Part shown: positions 16,110 to 25,419 of the stretch, piece after piece
Numbering within the stretch: the stretch's first letter is position 1
How the letters are laid out: every line of letters begins with the position of its first letter
Assembly: GCA_024227135.1 (NCBI GenBank)
Contig: JAAELC010000130.1
Coordinates: 1 to 51,371 of the forward strand
Origin: Gammaproteobacteria bacterium
GTDB lineage: Bacteria; Pseudomonadota; Gammaproteobacteria; Chromatiales; Chromatiaceae
DNA: 51,371 nt
Reading direction: 5' to 3'
Notes under the pieces: model-generated
The model's database searches: none
Seen by the model: only the letters and a program-made list of their open reading frames with translations
Told to the model about the DNA's origin: nothing
Translations under genes and position numbers: made by a program

Positions 16110-19100
16110 TCACCACCGGTAACGTATTCCGGCGCTGATCACTATACTCTGCTGCCGACTGTTCAGTTCGGTATCCAGGTCTGCGTAAAAACGCAGGTTT
16201 TTTCTGGTCTCACCGGCGATGCCAATGCCGAGATGGGCTGAGTCCCGTGGCAGCGAAACCCCGGAAATGGCAAAGGGTGCGCCACCAGGATCGGCAGCGA
16301 AACGGGCGCTGACCGCGCCGCTGTCACGGAAATCGTGGGACCAGGCGGCCCGGGATTCCAGCGCCAGGCGGGTTCCGGCCGCCGTGGTGACGGGCAGGGT
16401 GGTGCGGACGCCCAGAATACCGCGAAGGAAATGCTGGGTGTTCTCCGGTACGCTCAGGTTCAAGGCCCCGGCTCCCTTTTCTGAATAACTGTCCTGGTGC
16501 TGACGGGACCAGTGCAGGGCGGCGAGTGGTTCGACCAATGGATTACCCTCGAACAGATAGCCGGCTTCCAGATAGGCACTCAGGCTGTCACCATCGAAAC
16601 TGGCTTCGGCGGTACGCTGCAGAGTACCGAGTTCCAGGTTTCGCCTGCTGTCATAGCTTTGCCTGGCGCCGCTCAGGACCGCGTCCACATGCAGCGCACC
16701 CTGCCGGTATCGCCCGTAGGCACCAATCTGGCGATCCCGTACCTTGGTGCGGTCCTGGTCCTGTTCAAAGCGGGGTCGAGCGTATCCGGCCTGCAGTCCC
16801 AACGTGAGGCTCTGGTTTACCCGCCAGTCGTAACCCCCCAGCACGCCACCGAAGTCGTAGGAGTAACCCTCGTCTTCACCGTCATCATCGACCCGTCCGG
16901 TACCACCATAACCCCGGACCCAGAAACCGTGACGCAAGCCGTCACCGAACACTTTTTCGGTGCCGACGGTTTCACCCCCCAGCGCGGCAGGGTTCAACGG
17001 CAGGAGTGGAGTACCGGACTCCATGGATGTGTGCTCAAATCCCAGGCGCAGTCCCTTGCCTGCCAGTCCGGTTGCCGGGGCCAGGCGGCTGCCGGATTCC
17101 AGAAGACCCAGCCGCGTGGTAGCCGCTTGACTGAAAACACGCTGGGTGCGCTGCCCCAATTGAACCAGTGCCGTGCGGAGGGGGGCTGCGATGTCCTGAA
17201 AAGCGTCGCGTGCCTGATCCGGGTTCATCCCATCGATGGCTGCGGTAACCACAGCGGCATCACCGTCGAGTCGGGTCAAACCGGAAACCGCCCCGGCTGC
17301 CGCTCGTTGATCCGGGCTGCGGGCCACTGCGTTGTAGTCCAGGTCATTGCGGCTGAGACGCAGGTACAGGCTGGTGTCGTCGTAACTCAGGGCGGGTGTG
17401 AGAAAGGCCAGGTCTGTGGCGACTTGTTCGAAACGACCCTTCACTCCTCCGGGGGCGGTCAGCAGGGTGTAATCGGTATCCCGCCGATAGTTTCCCTGCT
17501 CCGCGATCACCTCGACGCTGCCCCCCTGAATCTCTGCCGTGGCGCCCGGTGATTCCAGCACCAGCCGGTCGGCATTGCCCTCGGCATCCGCGTTGACGGC
17601 GAAGATGGAGCCGGGCGTAAAAATGACGTTTCCTCTTACCCGGAAGTCTCCGGTATCCGGGCCGCGGTAGAAGCGGCCACTGTTGGTTAAATTGCCCTCG
17701 ATCAGGCCGGAACCTCCGATTTCGGCACCCCTGGACACATACACGGCTTCACCGATCCGGCCATCGACCGTGAGACGACCCGCTTCGACATGGGTTGGAC
17801 CGGTGTAGGTATTGTTCCCGGCCAGGGTCAAGGTCCCCGGGTTGAGTTTGCGTAACCCACCGTTACCATCCACCACGCCGGTGACAACCAGATCGTGACC
17901 GTTGGTATCGAAACTCCCTCCCGCGGGAGCGAGACCGATATGACGGGCAGTGCTCAAGTCATCGGTGATCCGGAGTGTGCCTCCGGCCATCAACAGGTCA
18001 GGTTTCAGAAAGCCACCGACCAGGATCGGGGTATATTCTGCAGGGCTTGCTGAAATGGCGGGTACAGCACCCAGTGCGGAATCGTGGACCACATTCAACA
18101 GACTACCGACAATGGTGGTGCCGGTATGGGTGTTGTCGCCGCTCAGGGTCAGTGCGCCGGGACCGAAAAGGTAAAGCTTACCACTGCCGCTGATGGTATC
18201 CGGGTAAGTTCCGTCCTCAACCTGATAGAAAGCAAGCTGGGATTGGTTGGTGATGTTTCCCTGAAGACTGTCGGTATTACCCATCAGCGCGCCGTCCAGC
18301 ACCTGGGTACCACCGGTATAACTGTTGTTTCCTCTCAGCCACAGCAGGCCGCTGCCCTCTTTGATGGTCTGCCCGGAGCCGCTGATCTCCCCCGAATAGG
18401 TGGCGATTTCGAAATAGACAGGGGATGGGCCTTCGATGCCCGGCGATGCGGATTGTGGATATTGCTCGCGATGCTGATCAAAAATCAGTGTGGCCTGGTT
18501 ATGTACGGTTTCACTGATAGCGGTGGTACGCGTTCTCAAAATACCTTCATTGATACGGGTAGCGCCGGTGAAGCTGTTAGTTCCAATGAGTTCGAGTGTG
18601 CCGGCTCCGGTTTTAGTGAGTCCCCCGTTTCCCTGGATTTCACCACCGAAAACGGTGTCCGTGTCGTTTTTCCCTACCGACAGCGTATTATCACCCAGGA
18701 GGACTCGGCCTCTCCCATTGAGGGATCCAATAGTACGGTCACCGTCCGCCTCGCTGATGTCGAGGCGGCCTTGCGCTCTGATTTCCACTCCCCCGTTGGG
18801 ATAGAGAGAACCTTCGTCAGCCAGTGACAAGGTGCCTTCGACGATCTGGGTAAGACCGGAATAGCTGTTGTGCCCTCGCAGCATCTGGACACCGGATCCA
18901 TCAATGACTAGGCCACCGCTGCCGGAAATGACCCCACTGAAATCATAATAGCCATTGCTGGTACTGCCATTGTCTTCATTTTCACCAAATTGGATGACCA
19001 AGGGATGTGCACCGAGGGTCAGGTGGCCGTTCCCGGCAATACCCTGGACGTGGTGTGGCGCCTGGTTGGCGGTCAGATCGAAAGTCGCCTCCTCGGCAAT

Positions 19101-20102
19101 AGCGACAGAGGGATTGCCGATAGCCGCCTCTGTTCCCAGGGAGAGGGTACCATCGTTGATCCGCAGCTCGGACAGCCTGTTGTCGGGGGAGAGCAGGGTC
19201 AGGGTTCCATTGCCTGATTTGATGAGTTCTCCGCCCTTGATGGTGTTGGTGAATCCGGCGTCGGTTTCCTGGAAAAACTCGACCCTGGCGCTGTTGTCGA
19301 TCGTCGTACCAAGGCTGGCGGCATTACCGCGTACTGTGCCTGATTCAACAAACAGGGGGGTATCATCCCACTGATTATCACCGTTCAGCGTCAACGCTCC
19401 GGGGCCTCTTTTAATCAGAAATCCATCAGGGTATGCGGAATTCCGCCAGTCCGAAATATCCACGAATAACGGGTTGGTGGGTAATGGATCGGAGGGTGCG
19501 GGTGGTGTTCCCCATCCGGCTTGCAAGTCACCGGTGAAAGTGAGGTCGAATCCATTGGTGTCGATAAAAGCGCCGTTGCGGCCAAGCAGGATATTCCGGT
19601 TGCTGGTGAATCCGGCTTGCGCCAGGATACCCGAGCGGTTCAGGATCAATGACTGCCCAGGCGCGCCCAGGTCGGCATCATCGGTTGCTTCGATAATGGT
19701 GAAATTGAAGGTACCCGGGTCGAAGGGCAAGGGAAGTAAACCGAAACCAAGAAAACCTGGAGTGGTTCGGAAATTTATTGAAAAAGATCCACTACCCGGG
19801 TGATAAATCGAAGCCTGGGTCAGCAGTTCGTTGAATCCCTGCAGTGCGGCGTTGCTCTTGGCCGAGGTGAGGGAACCCAGATAGGCACGTTGAACCGGGT
19901 CTTCATCCGCTGCAATTCGACTTAGAGGCGACAGGATGAGTATGGCCGCCAGAATCCGGGCTGGAAACTGAAAGTTGAAAAAGCGGTTAGTTCGATCAAC
20001 AGGTGTTTGCGGGATGTCCGAGGGGCTTTTTAGTTTGTTTCCCAGTGGCAGCCTTTCCTGCAATTGAACAGCATCCCAGAGGTTTTTTAAGTAATCATCC
20101 AT
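16110..20102 (-). CDS. large autotransporter (type Va secretion) with beta-strand repeat passenger
   Basis: A 1330-residue protein. An unusually long N-terminus (about 45 residues, with no secretion character) precedes a hydrophobic stretch near 48-65 (ARILAAILILSPLSRIAADE) that could be the signal peptide. Residues about 70-1000 are Gly/Asn-rich repeats of the autotransporter-associated beta-strand type, with recurring L-x-G-x-N-T/S-Y-T-G-x-T motifs (e.g. LRGNNSYTGGTQVLDGAL), predicting a beta-helix stalk. Residues about 1040-1330 form a beta-barrel domain ending IRYRW, the C-terminal aromatic needed for outer-membrane assembly. A GAGGAA site precedes the ATG at 20102. There is no protease triad that I recognise. 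It is probably an adhesin or surface protein; the receptor is unknown. Confidence 0.9.
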   Translation of the reverse strand: MDDYLKNLWDAVQLQERLPLGNKLKSPSDIPQTPVDRTNRFFNFQFPARILAAILILSPLSRIAADEDPVQRAYLGSLTSAKSNAALQGFNELLTQASIYHPGSGSFSINFRTTPGFLGFGLLPLPFDPGTFNFTIIEATDDADLGAPGQSLILNRSGILAQAGFTSNRNILLGRNGAFIDTNGFDLTFTGDLQAGWGTPPAPSDPLPTNPLFVDISDWRNSAYPDGFLIKRGPGALTLNGDNQWDDTPLFVESGTVRGNAASLGTTIDNSARVEFFQETDAGFTNTIKGGELIKSGNGTLTLLSPDNRLSELRINDGTLSLGTEAAIGNPSVAIAEEATFDLTANQAPHHVQGIAGNGHLTLGAHPLVIQFGENEDNGSTSNGYYDFSGVISGSGGLVIDGSGVQMLRGHNSYSGLTQIVEGTLSLADEGSLYPNGGVEIRAQGRLDISEADGDRTIGSLNGRGRVLLGDNTLSVGKNDTDTVFGGEIQGNGGLTKTGAGTLELIGTNSFTGATRINEGILRTRTTAISETVHNQATLIFDQHREQYPQSASPGIEGPSPVYFEIATYSGEISGSGQTIKEGSGLLWLRGNNSYTGGTQVLDGALMGNTDSLQGNITNQSQLAFYQVEDGTYPDTISGSGKLYLFGPGALTLSGDNTHTGTTIVGSLLNVVHDSALGAVPAISASPAEYTPILVGGFLKPDLLMAGGTLRITDDLSTARHIGLAPAGGSFDTNGHDLVVTGVVDGNGGLRKLNPGTLTLAGNNTYTGPTHVEAGRLTVDGRIGEAVYVSRGAEIGGSGLIEGNLTNSGRFYRGPDTGDFRVRGNVIFTPGSIFAVNADAEGNADRLVLESPGATAEIQGGSVEVIAEQGNYRRDTDYTLLTAPGGVKGRFEQVATDLAFLTPALSYDDTSLYLRLSRNDLDYNAVARSPDQRAAAGAVSGLTRLDGDAAVVTAAIDGMNPDQARDAFQDIAAPLRTALVQLGQRTQRVFSQAATTRLGLLESGSRLAPATGLAGKGLRLGFEHTSMESGTPLLPLNPAALGGETVGTEKVFGDGLRHGFWVRGYGGTGRVDDDGEDEGYSYDFGGVLGGYDWRVNQSLTLGLQAGYARPRFEQDQDRTKVRDRQIGAYGRYRQGALHVDAVLSGARQSYDSRRNLELGTLQRTAEASFDGDSLSAYLEAGYLFEGNPLVEPLAALHWSRQHQDSYSEKGAGALNLSVPENTQHFLRGILGVRTTLPVTTAAGTRLALESRAAWSHDFRDSGAVSARFAADPGGAPFAISGVSLPRDSAHLGIGIAGETRKNLRFYADLDTELNSRQQSIVISAGIRYRW

Positions 20103-20432
20103 GTCGGGGTATTCCTCGTGTCTCTGGCGTCTCTGACTGTGGGGGACGACAGCTGTCCAACGTCTGTCTTACAGGTTTTTTTGTGGATTCCCGTCTTTGA
20201 GGGAGTGGCAGGCTGAGACCCGGTCAGGTCTTCCTGTAGTATATATGGATCATTCAATCCCCATTCCCGGCATAGATATTCCCGGGATCTGCCAGGTTTT
20301 TGACCGGTAGGCGTATATTCAACTCTAATAAGGAAGACTGTAATTATATCAGTGGTAGATATCAATTCTGGGGTTTTATCCCGATGACAAGTGTGATTAT
20401 GCCGGTGGGTGCGTGGCTGTTCAGCGGCATCC
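20103..20432. other. intergenic region between znuC-like and autotransporter genes
   Basis: 330 bp without a gene. On the minus strand a TATAAT box sits inside TGATATAATTACA near 20340-20353, but no -35 is correctly spaced. No permease (znuB) gene is present here, although one would be expected after the ATPase. Confidence 0.4.
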
Positions 20433-21191
20433 CTAATGCTTGTGCGCCACCATTCGCACCTCTTCACCATAGAGTTCCTGGATCATCTGGCCGTCGATGG
20501 CATCGGTGTGGTGGCACACCAGGGTGCCGCTGACACAGGCTACGCGGGTGACATAACTGGATATAAAGCCGATATCGTGGGAGACGATCAAAATGGTCAT
20601 GCGGTCGTTAAGACGTTTCAGCAGGTCAAAAATATCGCTTTCCAGACGCTGGTCGATGTTCGCCGTGGGCTCGTCCAGGATCAGAATCTCGGGTTCTGCC
20701 ACCAGTGCCCTCGCCAGCAGAACCCGCTGCAACTGGCCTCCCGAGAGACTGTTGATCTGACGATCAGCCAAGTCCGCTGCTTCCACTTCCTGCAATGCCC
20801 GGCGGGTCAGCAATCGATCGTTGTGGGTAAACCTTCCAGGGAGCAGCATGCCTTTCAGGCCGCGGCCGGAGGAGACGCCCAGGCGTCCGAGCAGGGCGGC
20901 CTGTTCCACGGTTATGGGAAAATCCCTGGGAAAATTGGGGTGCTGGGGCACGTAACCCAAAAGGCGTCGGGATTCCCGGGGATCTGTACCCAACACCTCT
21001 ATACGCCCCGACTGGGGCTCGATCAAGCCGAGAATGAGCTTGAGCAAGGTGCTTTTTCCCCCGGCATTCGGCCCCACGATCCCGAGAAATTCCCCTTTTA
21101 TCACCTGCAGAGATACCTGTTTCAGTACCGCGGCCTCTCCGTAGGAAAAAGTGACATCTTTCAGATCCACGAGTATCTGTTGTGGGTTCAT
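20433..21191 (-). CDS. znuC: metal ABC transporter ATP-binding protein (ZnuC-like)
   Basis: A 252-residue ABC ATPase. Walker A is GPNAGGKST (near 37-45), the signature is LSGGQLQR, Walker B is ILILDEPTA, and the switch His is in IVSHDIG. The RSRRLLGYVPQ region and a C-terminus with His residues (HHTD, VAHKH) fit the ZnuC/MntB class. It would drive zinc or manganese uptake at the inner membrane. Its ATG overlaps the stop of the binding-protein gene (ATGA), so the two are translated together. No permease gene follows, so the channel subunit must be elsewhere or lost. Zinc is inferred from the partner's His-rich loop. Confidence 0.88.
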   Translation of the reverse strand: MNPQQILVDLKDVTFSYGEAAVLKQVSLQVIKGEFLGIVGPNAGGKSTLLKLILGLIEPQSGRIEVLGTDPRESRRLLGYVPQHPNFPRDFPITVEQAALLGRLGVSSGRGLKGMLLPGRFTHNDRLLTRRALQEVEAADLADRQINSLSGGQLQRVLLARALVAEPEILILDEPTANIDQRLESDIFDLLKRLNDRMTILIVSHDIGFISSYVTRVACVSGTLVCHHTDAIDGQMIQELYGEEVRMVAHKH

Positions 21192-22135
21192 CGTTGGCTG
21201 GCCTCGGCAATCGCTTCTGCCACAGCGCGCAGGTTCGCCAGATAATCTGGCGCCAGTGGGTCCACGGGGACCACGCGTCCTCCGATGGCGCTGGCTATCC
21301 GGTCGGCGAAACGCCGGTCGAGCTGAGGTTGAACGAAAATAACCCTCACCTGTTCGTGTCTGGCCTGGGAGATCAAAGCGACAAGCGCCCGGGCTCCCGG
21401 TTCCTTGCCCTCGAATTCGATGGGAATCTGGGTCAATCCGTAGGTGTCGGCGAAGTAGCCCCAGGCAGGGTGGAAGACCATGAATTTTCGGTCAGGTATA
21501 TTCTGCAACCGTTTGCGGATATCCCGGTCCAGCTGATCGAGATCGGCGGCAAAGAGATCGAATCCTTTCCGGTAGTCTCCACTGTTAACCGGGTCCAGTT
21601 CGATCAGGGCATCTCGGATGTTACCGGCCATCTGCTTTGCCAGGGGAGGGCTGGTCCAGACATGGGGGTCTTTCTCATACGTGTTCTCATGATCCCCGTG
21701 ATCCTCGTGATCCTCGTGATCCTCGTGATCCTCGTGGTCCGCTTCCCCATCATCCAGCAGGTGTTCATGGGCATGAGATTCGATGTCGCGCAGGTCTATA
21801 TCCCGCCTTGCATCCAATACCCGAATGCCCGGGTTGGCGGCGCGGATTCGATCCATCCACACCTGTTCAAAAGGTATGCCTGCGCTCACGTAGAGATCGG
21901 CATTTGCCAATGCTTCGATTTGTCGGGGTCTGGGATTATAACTGTGAGGATTGCCTCCCGACTGAACCATGGAGGTTGCTATCACATGATCTCCTCCCAC
22001 CTTTTCCACCAGGGTTTTGAACGGAAGTACACTGACGAACACTTGCACGGGTTGCCGGTTGGCCATGGCGGGCAGGGCCAGCATCAGGCACAAGCCTGCC
22101 AGTCCCATCAGGTACCGTTCTTTAGGTATATTCAC
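21188..22135 (-). CDS. znuA: periplasmic metal-binding protein of an ABC transporter (ZnuA-like)
   Basis: A cluster A-I solute-binding protein of about 315 residues. I chose the GTG at 22133-22135 because it gives a normal signal peptide (NIPKERYLMGLAGLCLMLAL ending PAMA); an upstream TTG at 22180 or the internal ATG at 22108 are alternatives. Metal ligands are visible as His in GGNPHSYNPRP, HVWTSP and VFHPAWGYFAD. A long acidic His-rich loop (about residues 120-150, repeated Glu-Asp-His) is typical of zinc-specific ZnuA and collects zinc in the periplasm. It overlaps znuC by 4 bp. I found no convincing Zur operator upstream. Zinc is likely; manganese is less so. Confidence 0.87.
   Translation of the reverse strand: MNIPKERYLMGLAGLCLMLALPAMANRQPVQVFVSVLPFKTLVEKVGGDHVIATSMVQSGGNPHSYNPRPRQIEALANADLYVSAGIPFEQVWMDRIRAANPGIRVLDARRDIDLRDIESHAHEHLLDDGEADHEDHEDHEDHEDHGDHENTYEKDPHVWTSPPLAKQMAGNIRDALIELDPVNSGDYRKGFDLFAADLDQLDRDIRKRLQNIPDRKFMVFHPAWGYFADTYGLTQIPIEFEGKEPGARALVALISQARHEQVRVIFVQPQLDRRFADRIASAIGGRVVPVDPLAPDYLANLRAVAEAIAEASQR
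21692..21736. repeat. 9-bp tandem repeat encoding the His-rich loop of ZnuA
   Basis: Five 9-bp units follow one another (ATCCCCGTG once, then ATCCTCGTG four times). On the coding strand they encode repeats of Glu-Asp-His or Asp-His-Gly. Slippage here would change loop length in steps of three residues without breaking the frame. Confidence 0.8.
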
Positions 22136-22322
22136 GCTGTAATAGTAAGCCTGTAGTAGTAAGCGGCTGTGACTCCGCAAGGTGGGATAGGATTATACAT
22201 CGCTGCCGTTGGAGTGGCTTACCCAAGGGTGAGTGTTTATAGCATAAGCTGGTCAGCAGCTGTAGCCTGGTCGGGGTTTCTGTGTTCAGACGGACCGTTG
22301 CCCACAGGTGAGGGGCGGGTAC

Positions 22323-22958
22323 CTACTCAATCGCTTTGTCTTTGAACTCACACAAATCCTCGATGATACAGGCACCACAGCGAGGTTTGCGCGCCACACA
22401 GGTGTAACGGCCGTGCAGGATCAGCCAGTGGTGGGCGTCTTTAAGAAATTCCCCGGGGATAAAGCGCAACAGCTTTTTTTCCACCTCCAGAACGTTTTTA
22501 CCCGGGGCGATCCGAGTGCGGTTCGAGACCCGGAAGATGTGGGTGTCCACCGCCATGGTGGGGTGTCCGAAAGCGGTGTTGAGCACGACGTTGGCCGTCT
22601 TTCGGCCTACCCCCGGTAACGCCTCCAGGGCTTCCCGGTCCTCGGGAACCTCACCGTGGTGGTGATCCACCAGCAACCTGCAGGTTTTCATGATGTTGGT
22701 GGCTTTGCTGTTGTACAGCCCGATGGTGCGGATATGCTGTTTGAGACCTTCCTCCCCGAGCTTCAGAATAGCTTCCGGGGTACTGGCCGCCTCATAGAGC
22801 CCCCTGGTGGCCTTGTTCACCCCTTTGTCTGTAGCCTGGGCCGAGAGAATGACGGCGATCAGCAGCTCAAAAGGGGTTTTGTAGTTGAGTTCGGTGGTCG
22901 GGTTGGGGTCGGCTGCTCGCAGGCGCTCGAATATCTGCTGGCGTTTGGCTTTGTTCAT
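22323..22958 (-). CDS. nth: endonuclease III, DNA glycosylase/AP lyase
   Basis: A 211-residue Nth. The helix-hairpin-helix LPGVGRKTANVVLN is near 113-126 and contains the catalytic Lys; VDTHIFRV near 137 supplies the catalytic Asp. The C-terminus carries the [4Fe-4S] ligands in CVARKPRCGACIIEDLC (C-x6-C-x2-C-x5-C). It removes oxidised pyrimidines and nicks the abasic site. It is the last gene of the rnf operon, the usual gammaproteobacterial arrangement, separated from rnfE by 61 bp containing a hairpin. Length and motifs match E. coli Nth (211 residues). Confidence 0.97.
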   Translation of the reverse strand: MNKAKRQQIFERLRAADPNPTTELNYKTPFELLIAVILSAQATDKGVNKATRGLYEAASTPEAILKLGEEGLKQHIRTIGLYNSKATNIMKTCRLLVDHHHGEVPEDREALEALPGVGRKTANVVLNTAFGHPTMAVDTHIFRVSNRTRIAPGKNVLEVEKKLLRFIPGEFLKDAHHWLILHGRYTCVARKPRCGACIIEDLCEFKDKAIE

Positions 22959-22980
22959 GGGGCCGGGGTGTTTGACTTAG

Positions 22981-23012
22981 GAGAACCCGCCCCGTGAGCG
23001 GTGCGGGTTCTC
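22981..23012 (-). terminator. hairpin between rnfE and nth
   Basis: GAGAACCCGC (22981-22990) and GCGGGTTCTC (23003-23012) form a perfect 10-bp stem with a 12-base loop, just after the rnfE stop. No T-run follows on the minus strand, so it may partly reduce or stabilise read-through into nth rather than stop it. Confidence 0.45.
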
Positions 23013-23019
23013 CCAGGGG

Positions 23020-23721
23020 TCAGGTTGTACTCAGTCCCGGATCGCCGGCCACCGGTTGTGTTGCGGAGACTGTTTTACGGCTGTTGATCCTCTTGTCGAT
23101 CAGGTTTTTAAGTGCGATAAGAAAACCCAGGCCGATAAAAGCGCCCGGTGGCAGGATCGCCAGCAGCGCACCCTGGAAGTCGTCTCCCAGGGTGATGGTC
23201 ATGCCTTTTGCTGCATCACCAAACATCAGGTCGGCTTGAGCGAACAGTGTTCCCAGGCCAATCAGCTCCCGCAAGGCGCCGAGGGTAACCAGCACCAGGG
23301 CGAAACCGATACCCATGGCAAAGCCGTCCAGCAGGGATTTTCCCAGGGAGTGTTTTGAGGCATAGGCCTCGGCGCGGCCGATAATGGCACAGTTGGTGAC
23401 GATCAGGGGGATGAATATGCCAAGGATTTTGTAGAGCTCGTGAAACCAGGCATTCATGCTCAATTCCACGGCGGTTACGAAAGAGGCGATGACAATAACG
23501 AACACCGGCAGGCGGACTTCCGGTCGCACCAGATTTCTGATCAGGGATACAGTGCCGTTGGAAAGAACCAGTACCACAGTGGTCGCAATGCCGAGCCCGA
23601 GACCGTTGATCGTGGTATTGGTCACCGCCAGCAGGGGACAGAGTCCGAGCAGTGCCACCAGGGCCTGGTTGCTGGTCCATAAACCGTCTTTGATCAGTCT
23701 ACCGTAGGGGTTTTCCGTCAC
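23020..23721 (-). CDS. rnfE: Rnf complex membrane subunit E
   Basis: A 233-residue polytopic protein with about six membrane helices. It carries the paired motifs of RnfA/Rnf[22 protein letters not shown] and [18 protein letters not shown], which contribute Cys residues to the membrane-embedded iron-sulfur site. It forms the core with RnfA. Its GTG start overlaps the rnfG stop (GTGA). The complex couples ferredoxin/NAD electron transfer to ion translocation, or, as Rsx, keeps SoxR reduced. The C-terminus is slightly extended and hydrophilic. Confidence 0.95.
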   Translation of the reverse strand: MTENPYGRLIKDGLWTSNQALVALLGLCPLLAVTNTTINGLGLGIATTVVLVLSNGTVSLIRNLVRPEVRLPVFVIVIASFVTAVELSMNAWFHELYKILGIFIPLIVTNCAIIGRAEAYASKHSLGKSLLDGFAMGIGFALVLVTLGALRELIGLGTLFAQADLMFGDAAKGMTITLGDDFQGALLAILPPGAFIGLGFLIALKNLIDKRINSRKTVSATQPVAGDPGLSTT

Positions 23722-24380
23722 TGGTGGTCTCCTTCGGTCAAGCCGGCGGTTTTTGGAAGTGATTGAGTCGGGGGCTCGAACAGGCTGTTGCCGTGGTCTC
23801 TGAAATAGAAGAGGGTGTTTCTGACGGCTTTGACGATGGATCGTGGGGTGACTGTGGCACCGGTAAACTGGTCGAACACGCCGCCGTCCCGTTTCACCTT
23901 CCAGTTCGGCAGGGCTGGATCGGTCAGGGATTTTCCGTTGAAACTCAGAATCCAGTCTGACTTTTTCTCTTCTATCTTGTCTCCGAGACCCGGAGTCTCT
24001 TTGTGGGACACCACCCTCACGCCTCCCAGGGTGCCGTCTGTCCTCACCGCTACCAGCAGTTTCATTGGACCGCTGTAGCCGTCCGGAACCACGGAACCGA
24101 ACACCGCAGCCACCGGCTTCTCCTGCTTGCGTCCCAGGTAGACCTTGATCTGCTCTTCACCCAGTCGTACCGGGTCATTCACTATCCGGGTATCGGTGAT
24201 GATGTCATTGTCAATGGTATCGGCAGGTACCAGGGTGTTGAGCTTGCGTAACAGGGCGGTTCTCTCATTCTCAGCAATTCGGTCGGCGGTCTGTTGGTGG
24301 GTCAGGGCAACCAGCCCGGTCCCTGCCACGGCAAAGAGCGCCAGAATCAAGCCGGAGAGTATTATCGGATGTTTAATCAT
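23718..24380 (-). CDS. rnfG: Rnf complex FMN-bearing subunit G
   Basis: A 220-residue protein with one N-terminal membrane helix (about 6-28) and a periplasmic FMN-binding domain. The motif [12 protein letters not shown] near residue 175 holds the Thr to which FMN is covalently attached by ApbE-type transferases. [17 protein letters not shown] is the conserved flavin-domain segment. It accepts electrons on the outer face. The ATG overlaps the end of rnfD by 8 bp and the stop overlaps rnfE, so translation is coupled. Confidence 0.95.
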   Translation of the reverse strand: MIKHPIILSGLILALFAVAGTGLVALTHQQTADRIAENERTALLRKLNTLVPADTIDNDIITDTRIVNDPVRLGEEQIKVYLGRKQEKPVAAVFGSVVPDGYSGPMKLLVAVRTDGTLGGVRVVSHKETPGLGDKIEEKKSDWILSFNGKSLTDPALPNWKVKRDGGVFDQFTGATVTPRSIVKAVRNTLFYFRDHGNSLFEPPTQSLPKTAGLTEGDHQ

Positions 24381-25416
24381 TTTTCATCGTCCCGTGTCCG
24401 AATACCCGGGGTTGGGTGTAGTAGTCGATCGTAGGGGCCGCCATGTTCAACAGCAGCACGGCAAATGCCACTGCGTCCGGGTATCCCCCCCAGGTACGGA
24501 TGATGTAGATGAGTATGCCGATACAGGCTCCATACACCAGCTGCCCCTTGCGCGTGGTGCAGGCGGACACGGGATCGGTAGCGATGAAGAAGGCACACAG
24601 CAGAGTACCTCCGCTGAAAATATGAAACAGGCCGAAGGGGTAGGTTTCCTGATCGAGGGTTTGGAAAAACATGGCCATCAGCAACAGCGCCGCCAATATG
24701 GAAACCGGGATGTGCCAGCTGATGACCCGTTTGTAGATCAGGAACAGGCCACCGAGAAGATACCAGTTCCCCACCCATTCCCAACCGACTCCACCGAAAT
24801 CACCCCATAGCGTGCTCAGCCGGATTTCACTGATCATGATATTGAGGTCCAGTTGAGTGCGCATGATATCCAGGGGGGTTGCCATGGTAATGGCATCCCA
24901 CATCAGTCCTGCCGGCAGGGTACCGGTAAATATGACCGACAAAACCTGGTTGAAATCCATTATTTGCTCGGCGAGCATGCGCGGTGGCAGCCAGGAAGTC
25001 ATTTCAACCGGGTAAGACACCAGCAGCAGTACGTACCCTGCCATGGCCGGATTAAAAGGGTTGTAGCCGATGCCTCCATACAGCTGTTTCACAACGATGA
25101 TGGCAAAACTGATTCCTATCAACGTCAGCCACCAGGGCAACAGGGGAGGGATGGCAAGGGCGAACAGCAGTGCGGTAACCACCGCGCTGAGATCCTTGAT
25201 TGCCGGCAGTACGGGACGTCCCCGGAGTTTGAGCACCAGGGCTTCACTGAGTACGGCTCCCAGGCTGGCCAGCAGCATGTTGATGAGGATGCCCCAGCCG
25301 AAATACCAGATCATCGAGATGCTGCCGGGTATCAGCGCTATGATTACCCACAGCATGGTTTTTGTTACGCTGTTGGGAAGCTCGGTATGGGGTGAGGTGA
25401 TGGAGGGGAAGCGCAT
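24373..25416 (-). CDS. rnfD: Rnf complex membrane subunit D
   Basis: A 347-residue polytopic protein (about 9-10 helices), homologous to NqrB. The motif WDAITMATPLD near residue 180 contains the Thr expected to carry covalent FMN, although the usual Gly before the Ala-Thr is Met here. KQLYGGIGYNPFNPAMAGY and ATDPVSACTTRKGQLVYG are typical RnfD blocks. It starts with ATG immediately after rnfC and shares 8 bp with rnfG. Confidence 0.95.
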   Translation of the reverse strand: MRFPSITSPHTELPNSVTKTMLWVIIALIPGSISMIWYFGWGILINMLLASLGAVLSEALVLKLRGRPVLPAIKDLSAVVTALLFALAIPPLLPWWLTLIGISFAIIVVKQLYGGIGYNPFNPAMAGYVLLLVSYPVEMTSWLPPRMLAEQIMDFNQVLSVIFTGTLPAGLMWDAITMATPLDIMRTQLDLNIMISEIRLSTLWGDFGGVGWEWVGNWYLLGGLFLIYKRVISWHIPVSILAALLLMAMFFQTLDQETYPFGLFHIFSGGTLLCAFFIATDPVSACTTRKGQLVYGACIGILIYIIRTWGGYPDAVAFAVLLLNMAAPTIDYYTQPRVFGHGTMKND

Positions 25417-25419
25417 CGG

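Noticed and set aside
21692-21736. Tandem 9-bp units considered as a CRISPR-like or origin-type repeat
   Set aside because: The units have no spacers, lie inside the znuA reading frame, and encode its His-rich loop.
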